From positions 1 through 5,392 of the forward strand of contig JAPWUT010000127.1 of the NCBI GenBank assembly GCA_028275425.1: 5,392 bases of DNA, read 5' to 3'. Origin of the DNA: Anaerolineae bacterium. Lineage in GTDB: Bacteria; Chloroflexota; Anaerolineae; SpSt-600. Below are positions 1 to 4,942 of the stretch, piece after piece; the stretch's first letter is position 1, and the number at the start of each line of letters is the position of its first letter. Made by a program: the position numbers and the translations under genes. The notes beneath the pieces were generated by a model. It did not search any database, was not told where the DNA came from, and was given only the letters and a program-made list of their open reading frames with translations.

Positions 1-400
1 AGTCCAGCTTTAGGCCGTATTGCTCCAGCATCTTCTCTATGCTCTTGCGGGCCTTTTCCAGCGGGAAGAAGAAATTGCCCTTTAGCCCAAGCACTATGTT
101 TTCCCCAACGGTGTGGGAAGGGATTAGATGGAAGTGTTGGTGGACCATCCCTATGCCCAGGGCTATGGCGTCTTTGGGGGAACGGATGTGGACCCTTCGG
201 CCGTCTATGTAAATTTCGCCCTCGTCGGCCTGGTAAATGCCGTAGAGGATGTTCATCAGGGTTGTCTTTCCGGCCCCGTTTTCCCCAAGGAGGGCGTGAA
301 TCTCACCGGGGGCGGCTTCAAAGTTAATGCGATCGTTGGCCAAAACGCCTGGGAACCTTTTAACTATGTTCAGCATTTTGACGGCAGGGGTAGGCTCCAT
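1..400 (-). CDS. ABC transporter ATP-binding protein, nucleoside/simple-sugar uptake type (3'-truncated by window edge)
   Basis: The first 133 residues of a cytoplasmic ATPase that would power a membrane importer. Residues 39-47 are a full Walker A (GENGAGKTT), Q88 is the Q-loop glutamine, and the stretch MVHQHFHLIPSHTVGENIVL (85-104) is characteristic of the double-ATPase subunits of BmpA/YufO-type nucleoside and related simple-sugar importers. In that family the protein is about 500 residues with two ATPase domains; here only part of the first is present, so the signature motif, Walker B and second domain lie off the left edge. The ATG at 398-400 follows GGAGGA (408-413) by 7 nt. It starts 4 nt after the trpS stop, so the two genes are almost certainly co-transcribed and the ribosome site lies within the end of trpS. 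The ABC ATPase identity is certain; the substrate class is inferred from family resemblance, and permease and binding-protein genes would be expected further left. Confidence 0.93.
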   Translation of the reverse strand, partial: MEPTPAVKMLNIVKRFPGVLANDRINFEAAPGEIHALLGENGAGKTTLMNILYGIYQADEGEIYIDGRRVHIRSPKDAIALGIGMVHQHFHLIPSHTVGENIVLGLKGNFFFPLEKARKSIEKMLEQYGLKLD

Positions 401-404
401 GGGC

Positions 405-1394
405 TTATCCTCCGGCTGGTTTCTTGCTGTAGATGGCTTCTCTGACCTCAGCCATGGTCTTTTCGGCTATGGATTTAGCCCTCTTTCGGCCGTCTTCCAG
501 GACATCCCAAACAAGCGAGGGGTCGGAGGCCAATTCTTGGCGCTTCTGTCGGAACGGGGCGAAGTAATCGCTTATGTTGCGGGAGAGGATTTTCTTGCAA
601 TCAACGCAACCTATGCCGGCCGTGCGGCACTCCCTGTCAATCATTTCTACCTCTTTGGGGGAGAAGAATTTGTGGAAGGAGAAGACGTTGCACACCTCAG
701 GGCGGCCGGGGATGTGGCGGTGGGTGCGCTGGGGGTCGGTGACCATCATCATAACCCGTTGGTGGATTTCCTCCGGCGAGGCTGAAATCTCAATGTGGTT
801 GTTGAGGGACTTGCTCATCTTGTTTACTCCGTCAATTCCCAGGACCTTTGGGAAATCGGTGTAGAGGGCCTGCGGTTCCACCAGGACCGGGCCGAACAAG
901 TGGTTGAAGCGGCGCACCACTTCCCTGGTGAACTCCAAGTGGGGGGCTTGGTCTACTCCAACGGGGACTACTTCGGCTTTATACAGGGTTATATCGGCGG
1001 CCATGAGGACTGGGTATCCCACGAGGCCGTAGTTTACGTTATCGGGCTGGGCTCGCACTTTTTCCTTGAATGTAGGGAGGCGCAATAGCCAGCCGAGTGG
1101 GGTTATGGTGGAGAAATACCAGGCCAGTTCTATCACTTCCGGCACCGAGGATTGCACGAAAATTATGGATTTCTCGGGGTCAACCCCCGCTGCCATCCAG
1201 TCCAGGACCATTTCTGCGGTAAGTTCACGGAGGTTTTCAAAGGAAGTGGTCATAGCGTGCAAGTCCACGACGCAATAGATGGTTTCGTAGCCTTGCTCTT
1301 GGAGGTTGACGTAGTTCCGGATGGCGCCGAGGTAATTGCCCAGGTGTTGCTTTCCTGTGGGGCGTGCCCCGCTGAAAACCCTTTTCCCACTCAT
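405..1394 (-). CDS. trpS: Tryptophanyl-tRNA synthetase with probable [4Fe-4S] cysteine motif
   Basis: Class I aminoacyl-tRNA synthetase of 329 residues, the usual bacterial TrpRS length, which charges tRNA-Trp in the cytoplasm. The HIGH-type signature is PTGKQHLGNY (12-21) and the KMSKS loop is exact (192-196). The stretch MAADITLYKAEVVPVGVDQ (131-149) is the conserved core of the active site. Cysteines 235, 256, 263 and 266 give C-x20-C-x6-C-x2-C, close to the C-x22-C-x6-C-x2-C motif that I recall binding a [4Fe-4S] cluster in Thermotoga maritima TrpRS; classical Bacillus-type enzymes lack it. The ATG at 1392-1394 is chosen because GAGGAGGG (1403-1410) lies 8 nt upstream. A longer open frame back to 1451 would start on top of the promoter. 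It is the first gene of a unit that continues into the ABC ATPase gene. Confidence 0.97.
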   Translation of the reverse strand: MSGKRVFSGARPTGKQHLGNYLGAIRNYVNLQEQGYETIYCVVDLHAMTTSFENLRELTAEMVLDWMAAGVDPEKSIIFVQSSVPEVIELAWYFSTITPLGWLLRLPTFKEKVRAQPDNVNYGLVGYPVLMAADITLYKAEVVPVGVDQAPHLEFTREVVRRFNHLFGPVLVEPQALYTDFPKVLGIDGVNKMSKSLNNHIEISASPEEIHQRVMMMVTDPQRTHRHIPGRPEVCNVFSFHKFFSPKEVEMIDRECRTAGIGCVDCKKILSRNISDYFAPFRQKRQELASDPSLVWDVLEDGRKRAKSIAEKTMAEVREAIYSKKPAGG

Positions 1395-1402
1395 CCTCTC
1401 CA

Positions 1403-1410
1403 CCCTCCTC
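1403..1410 (-). promoter_or_regulatory. Ribosome binding site that fixes the trpS start
   Basis: On the minus strand GAGGAGGG sits 8 nt before the ATG at 1392-1394. No comparable site precedes the upstream alternative start at 1451, which also lies inside the predicted promoter. Confidence 0.85.
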
Positions 1411-1422
1411 GCTTTTAGCTTT

Positions 1423-1451
1423 AGTTTACCATAAGAGGGGAAGGGTGACAA
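1423..1451 (-). promoter_or_regulatory. Sigma70-type promoter of the trpS-ABC unit
   Basis: On the minus strand a -35 box TTGTCA (1451-1446) is separated by 17 nt from a -10 box TAAACT (1428-1423). The -10 is preceded by TGG, giving an extended -10. Transcription would begin near 1416, leaving a leader of only about 22 nt before the trpS ATG, too short for a T-box or a trp attenuator. This is assigned by eye from consensus match and spacing. Confidence 0.75.
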
Positions 1452-1475
1452 GCGTCCGCAAGCTCTCGTAATTGT

Positions 1476-1493
1476 GCCTTCAAAGCCGGCAAA
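1476..1493. repeat. 18-bp intergenic element, copy 1 (shared with 4922-4939)
   Basis: The sequence GCCTTCAAAGCCGGCAAA matches that at 4922-4939 at 16 of 18 positions, differing only at positions 5 and 6. It has a GCCGGC core. It lies about 25 bp upstream of the trpS -35 box, in the gap between two divergent promoters. It could be a regulator-binding site or a dispersed short repeat; no function can be read from the sequence. Confidence 0.45.
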
Positions 1494-1525
1494 AACTTTG
1501 CGGTTTAAGAATTACAACAGGCTGA

Positions 1526-1544
1526 CCCTCAGCCGGCGTGAGGG
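1526..1544. promoter_or_regulatory. Inverted repeat between divergent promoters, possible operator
   Basis: CCCTCA (1526-1531) and TGAGGG (1539-1544) are perfect 6-bp inverted arms around a GC-rich 7-nt centre. The repeat lies 23 bp upstream of the -35 box at 1567, upstream of both divergent transcription starts. It has no T-run on either strand, so it does not look like a terminator. An operator role is inference from position only. Confidence 0.3.
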
Positions 1545-1566
1545 GTTCGTGAAATGCGGAACAAAC

Positions 1567-1595
1567 TTGACCAATTTGGTCCTTTATGATATAAT
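1567..1595 (+). promoter_or_regulatory. Near-consensus sigma70-type promoter of the small cysteine-containing gene
   Basis: A -35 box TTGACC (1567-1572) is followed after exactly 17 nt by a perfect -10 box TATAAT (1590-1595). The start site would be near A1602, giving a leader of about 24 nt that contains the Shine-Dalgarno site. This is the best promoter match in the window and suggests strong constitutive expression. Confidence 0.85.
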
Positions 1596-1611
1596 GTTAC
1601 CAAACCAATGA

Positions 1612-1620
1612 GGGAGGTGG
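1612..1620 (+). promoter_or_regulatory. Ribosome binding site that fixes the start of the small gene
   Basis: GGGAGGTGG contains GGAGG at 1613-1617, 8 nt before the ATG at 1626-1628. This makes 1626 the start rather than the in-frame ATG at 1608, which overlaps the site itself and lies only about 6 nt from the predicted transcription start. Confidence 0.85.
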
Positions 1621-1625
1621 GTAAA

Positions 1626-1832
1626 ATGGCTAAGGCTGATGCTCTTTTCACGGCGCTCAACAAAGGGGAAAAGATAAAAGCCCTGCAGATTTGCTTTGAG
1701 GACGCCGGGGATGACCCACAGGAAAGGAAGTTCTGTTGCATTTTGGCCCAGAAAGTAGGGGTTACTCCGGAAAATGCCCCCGAAGATTTGAAGGATGACC
1801 TTTCCTCTTGCCCGCTTGTCCTCAATCCCTGA
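1626..1832 (+). CDS. Small acidic four-cysteine protein of unknown function
   Basis: A 68-residue protein I do not recognise. It has no signal peptide or membrane segment, so it is probably cytoplasmic. The N-terminal half looks helical and basic (KADALFTALNKGEKIKALQI). An acidic stretch follows (E25-E33), then an adjacent cysteine pair C37-C38; C23 and C62 bring the total to four cysteines. Acidic residues (12) outnumber lysine plus arginine (8). Cysteines could bind a metal or form a redox site, but the spacing C-x13-CC-x23-C fits no motif I know. It stands alone on its strand, with its own strong promoter and ribosome site, which supports it being a genuine, well-expressed gene. Its last 11 bp, including the stop at 1830-1832, overlap the end of the convergent MFS-DUF488 gene. 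The product could be a small regulator or a chaperone-like protein; the sequence does not decide. Confidence 0.82.
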   Translation: MAKADALFTALNKGEKIKALQICFEDAGDDPQERKFCCILAQKVGVTPENAPEDLKDDLSSCPLVLNP

Positions 1833-3432
1833 GCTTGTGGGTGGATAGAGGCTTTCCGGGCTCTGAAATGTGAAGCACTTTCCATCCCCGTTGCACAAGG
1901 TCATTGGCTATGAAGCGGCGGTGGCAGCGGAACCAAAGTTTCTCCGCGCACATAATGGCAGTTCGCTTGTGGAAGGCAGTAAACTCCAGCTTCTCTAACC
2001 CCTCCTGGAACTGGGGGTCTTTAGTATACTCCTCGTAACCGCCGGTCCGATACCCCCCAAGTTCATTCCCAAGCCAAACGTATTCTATGCCTACTGCTTT
2101 GAGGGCCTTCTCCAAACTTTCCCGATTGAACTGGGGGTTCAGCCGGGAATAGGGGAAACGCCTAACATCGGCCACGACCTGAATTTTATGGTCCTGCAAT
2201 AGGGCTATGAACTCTTCCAAAGAACGGTTGGAGTGGCCTACGGTGTAGATTGTGTCCAGCTCCTCTTTCCTTAGGAGCACTGAGACCACTAAGCCGATCC
2301 CACAGATAAGGGCCAACCAGAACGGAGCGAATGAGCCCCATTTTCCCCTCAGGAAGCCCCCAGCGCCGGGGGAGAGGGAGCCCAGAAGGCCCGAGACTGT
2401 ACCGATGATTCCGAGGAAGCTTCCACGGTATTCGGCAGGCGATTGGTGGGTGATGAAGGTGTTGTAAGCTATCCAAGCTAACTGCGAAGAGGCAAAGGAG
2501 ATTAAAAGCAGGGCCCAGAAGGGTACAGAGGGCTTGGAGTGAACCAAAACCACCATTGAGATGGGGAAAATCAAGGCGCTTACTTTGAGGATTAAAGCAT
2601 CCCCGTATTGGTCAATAACCTTCCCGGCCACGATGCTGGTAAAAGCCAGGGCGAGGTTGCCTATGGCCATGGCTATGTTTATCTCCGCATCGTTCCAGCC
2701 CCACCAGTCTTTGGCGTGAAGGGCAAGGAAAGGCCCCCATATCGTGAGGTTATAAAGCCAGCTTATGAAGACCGAGGCAAAAACTGCGGGAAGGAAAGAG
2801 CTTGACAGTAGCTCTTTCCAGGAGGTGCTTTGGCCATGCTTCTGAGGCCTCGGCGGTTCTTCCAAAAGGATAAACCTGAGGACCCCGCATAAAGCCGAGA
2901 CCAACGCTGAGCCCAGGAAGAGGTAACTGTAATCAACATAATTTATAAGCCAAGCCCCCAATGCTGGCCCTGCTACGTAACCGAGGCCCAAGGCAAACTC
3001 AAAGAAGCCAAAGGCGTTCCCCGTGGAATCATCGGGGACCGACTCGGCTATGAGGGCTACAAAGCCGGGGGATTGGATAGCGCTTATCACGTTTATCACT
3101 ACCAGCAAAGCCAGGGCTTCGTAGAGGGAGTTAGAAATTGCCAATAGTGCGTAGAAGGGGGAAAAAAGCAGGGTGGGCAAAGCCACGGCCACCTTACGGC
3201 CCAAGCGGTCGGCTACAAGGCCCCCCAGAAATTGGGTTGCGGCAAAGCTGGCGGTCATCAAAGTAAAAGCGAAACCTACCTGGGCATCCTCTGCCCCAAG
3301 CTTCCTCAGATAAAGGGGCAGAATGGGAAGCCAGGTAGTAGTTCCTGTAGCCATAAGAAAAGCCGTAGCCGAAAGGACCCAAAGGTTACTTGAAAGGTGC
3401 TTTCTGGACCCCATACACAACCATATTATCAC
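1822..3432 (-). CDS. Fusion protein: 12-helix MFS transporter joined to a C-terminal DUF488 domain
   Basis: One uninterrupted 536-codon frame. Residues 1-392 are a complete major facilitator: motif A between helices 2 and 3 (GGLVADRLGRK, 70-80), a motif C-like GYVAGPALGA (151-160) in helix 5 as seen in drug/H+ antiporters, a hydrophilic centre (about 186-213), and a last helix ending in VSVLLRKEE. Residues 394-536 are a full DUF488 domain: IYTVGHSNRSLEEF (395-408), DVRRFPYSRLNPQFNR (422-437), then CAEKLWFRCHRR (495-506) with the family's C-A-E and C-H-R residues. DUF488 has no established biochemical role that I know of. The MFS C-terminus is normally cytoplasmic, so the domain should sit on the inner membrane face. 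The likely start is GTG at 3432 (AAGG 6 nt upstream); ATG at 3414 is an alternative. Either overlaps the 3' end of the upstream membrane glycosyltransferase gene, implying translational coupling. Substrate unknown. Confidence 0.9.
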   Translation of the reverse strand: MIIWLCMGSRKHLSSNLWVLSATAFLMATGTTTWLPILPLYLRKLGAEDAQVGFAFTLMTASFAATQFLGGLVADRLGRKVAVALPTLLFSPFYALLAISNSLYEALALLVVINVISAIQSPGFVALIAESVPDDSTGNAFGFFEFALGLGYVAGPALGAWLINYVDYSYLFLGSALVSALCGVLRFILLEEPPRPQKHGQSTSWKELLSSSFLPAVFASVFISWLYNLTIWGPFLALHAKDWWGWNDAEINIAMAIGNLALAFTSIVAGKVIDQYGDALILKVSALIFPISMVVLVHSKPSVPFWALLLISFASSQLAWIAYNTFITHQSPAEYRGSFLGIIGTVSGLLGSLSPGAGGFLRGKWGSFAPFWLALICGIGLVVSVLLRKEELDTIYTVGHSNRSLEEFIALLQDHKIQVVADVRRFPYSRLNPQFNRESLEKALKAVGIEYVWLGNELGGYRTGGYEEYTKDPQFQEGLEKLEFTAFHKRTAIMCAEKLWFRCHRRFIANDLVQRGWKVLHISEPGKPLSTHKLRD

Positions 3433-4855
3433 TTCCGGCCTTAAGCGTCAAGCTGCAGCCTGTGGAATAGAGAGGAGTGAAGGCTGGGTCCTGGGTAAGC
3501 TCAGGATACCACGAGGGAAAGGTGACTAAATAATCGGCCCCACGGCTCAGGATGAACTCCTTTAGCTTCTTTTCATCTCGGATGAAGGGGATGACCTCTG
3601 GGCTGACAAGCCCTGCCAAATCCAGTATATCCCTGCCCGAAAAATACCCAATTGCCCCTATATCGTGCGCAGCAATCAAGGAACCGGTAGGAGTGTTTTC
3701 GGAAATCCATTTGGCTACATTCACCATCTCGCACTGGATTATGCCTACATCGGTAGCGTAGGCCTTGGCTCCCAGGAAGAGGAAGGCCAAGAGTAGAAGC
3801 AGGGTGGATATTGCCCAGGCTTTGGCCAGAAACCGGGGCATCCTTTTCCAAAGTTCAATGGTTCCGGGCACTCCTAAGGCTATGAGGATTGGGATTACAG
3901 GCATTGCGTAGCGTCCGTGCTGGTAGCCAACAGGAAGGCGGAGGGCATAGGCTAAAGGGTGAAGGAAAAGCCAAAGTAGAGGGATGGCTTTGAAAGCTTT
4001 GCCTTCGGAACTGAGCGCTTTTTTGGCCCCGGCCAAAAGGCCGGGCAGAAGGAGGATCTGGGCTCCCACAAAGGTGGGGAAGACCACTCGCCAGAACCTT
4101 GCCCAAACCGGCAACCTTTCAACAAGCTCCCGATACTCTGCAGCCTTGGCGTAGAAGGTGTTAGGGAAGGGGTTGCCAGAGAGGTGGAAATTGAAAGCGC
4201 CGTAAGCTCCCAAGCATAAAACCATTCCTCCGGCGAAAGCCAGGGCTTTCAAAGGGCTTTTAGAGGAAGAAGCCAGGAGAAGGAGAGCCCCCAAGAGCAA
4301 CCCCTCTGGCCTGACGAGGCATAGAAGCCCGAGGATTATGCCCATTGCGGCCATGCGAAAGTAAGAGCGGCCCTGAAACGGCCAGCCCGCAAGGAAAAGT
4401 GTGAGGGGAAGGAGGGAAATGAAAGTGAAGAGAGGGATTTCCATCCCGGAAACGGAAGCCCAAGCCATGTGCCATTCCAGGGCGCAGAAGCATGCTGCAA
4501 GGAAAGCCTCTTCCTTTTCCCATCCCAAGTGATAGACAAGCCTGCCCACTGCCCAGGCCGTTGCCCCGAAGAAGGCGATGCCCAAAGCGAAGGTCCAGGC
4601 CTTAAAGTCAATGCCCGCAAAGTAAGCAAGGCTCAGGAGCAAAGTCCAGAGGGGGGAAGTTGAACCCGCGCTGGGGTGGCCAGGGACGTATGCCCACTCC
4701 CGGTAACGGGCGAGGTTTCGGGCGTAGGTCTGATGTATCCAGGCGTCATCCAAAGGGAAACCGAGCTCGCCTGTGCTCAAGGTGTAGAGGATGAAGAGGG
4801 AAGAAGAAACAAGAGCGAGGAGCCAAGGAATTAAAATTTTTGCTTTTCGGCTCAT
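3386..4855 (-). CDS. Polytopic membrane glycosyltransferase-like protein (GT-C fold, AftB-like)
   Basis: A 489-residue membrane protein starting with a hydrophobic helix (7-26). An external loop follows with the aspartate pair LDDAWIHQTYARNLA (35-49), the position of the catalytic acid in GT-C enzymes that use polyprenyl-phosphate sugars. Other family landmarks follow in order: SAGSTSPLW (62-70), SGMEIPLF (136-143), LVRPEG (180-185), SGNPFPNTFYAK (226-237) and GYQHGRYAMPVIP (310-322). After the last helix (about 347-365) comes a soluble tail with VAKWISENTP (380-389) and GAIGYFSGR to DLAGLVSPE (400-420). This order resembles AftB-like arabinosyltransferases and relatives in other phyla; donor and acceptor cannot be read. 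The ATG at 4855 follows GGGGGA (4862-4867) by 6 nt. It is the first gene of a unit whose second gene is the MFS-DUF488 fusion, so a role in envelope glycan or lipid assembly is plausible but inferred. Confidence 0.85.
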   Translation of the reverse strand: MSRKAKILIPWLLALVSSSLFILYTLSTGELGFPLDDAWIHQTYARNLARYREWAYVPGHPSAGSTSPLWTLLLSLAYFAGIDFKAWTFALGIAFFGATAWAVGRLVYHLGWEKEEAFLAACFCALEWHMAWASVSGMEIPLFTFISLLPLTLFLAGWPFQGRSYFRMAAMGIILGLLCLVRPEGLLLGALLLLASSSKSPLKALAFAGGMVLCLGAYGAFNFHLSGNPFPNTFYAKAAEYRELVERLPVWARFWRVVFPTFVGAQILLLPGLLAGAKKALSSEGKAFKAIPLLWLFLHPLAYALRLPVGYQHGRYAMPVIPILIALGVPGTIELWKRMPRFLAKAWAISTLLLLLAFLFLGAKAYATDVGIIQCEMVNVAKWISENTPTGSLIAAHDIGAIGYFSGRDILDLAGLVSPEVIPFIRDEKKLKEFILSRGADYLVTFPSWYPELTQDPAFTPLYSTGCSLTLKAGSDNMVVYGVQKAPFK

Positions 4856-4873
4856 TGCTTATCCCCCGCTTTA

Positions 4874-4903
4874 TTGACTCCGCACCTTTTTCCATGCTAC
4901 AAT
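4874..4903 (+). promoter_or_regulatory. Sigma70-type promoter of the PAS/sensor gene
   Basis: A -35 box TTGACT (4874-4879), an 18-nt spacer and a -10 box TACAAT (4898-4903), preceded by TGC to give an extended -10. Transcription would start near 4910, about 33 nt before the first ATG. The -10 shares two bases with the opposing -10 at 4902-4907. Confidence 0.7.
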
Positions 4904-4930
4904 GATAACGCACAAACCAAAGCCTGTAAA
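4902..4930 (-). promoter_or_regulatory. Sigma70-type promoter of the glycosyltransferase/MFS-DUF488 unit
   Basis: On the minus strand a -35 box TTTACA (4930-4925) is separated by 17 nt from a -10 box TATCAT (4907-4902); each matches consensus at 5 of 6 positions. The start would be near 4895, with a leader of about 40 nt. It interlocks with the divergent promoter at 4874-4903, and its -35 lies inside the 18-bp repeated element. Confidence 0.6.
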
Positions 4931-4939
4931 GCCGGCAAA
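4922..4939. repeat. 18-bp intergenic element, copy 2 (shared with 1476-1493)
   Basis: GCCTGTAAAGCCGGCAAA is identical to the copy at 1476-1493 except at two adjacent positions, and has the same orientation. Here it covers the -35 box of the leftward promoter and lies in the leader of the rightward gene, so a bound protein could affect both. Function not known. Confidence 0.45.
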
Positions 4940-4942
4940 GTA

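Noticed and set aside
327..785. Rightward open frame opposite the trpS 3' end
   Set aside because: Antisense shadow of the highly conserved TrpRS coding sequence; no ribosome site or family resemblance.
1395..1416. T-box or trp attenuator ahead of trpS
   Set aside because: The predicted leader is only about 22 nt and holds little beyond the ribosome site.
1395..1451. N-terminal extension of TrpRS by 19 codons from a start at 1451
   Set aside because: The extension covers the promoter's -10 and -35, has no ribosome site and precedes the normal TrpRS N-terminus; the ATG at 1394 has an ideal site.
1526..1544. Rho-independent terminator
   Set aside because: The 6-bp stem has no T-run on either side and lies between divergent promoters, where no transcript needs to end.
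3412..3432. Frameshift or pseudogene at the glycosyltransferase/MFS boundary
   Set aside because: Both proteins have complete family ends; the 47-bp overlap is a normal coupled gene junction in different frames.
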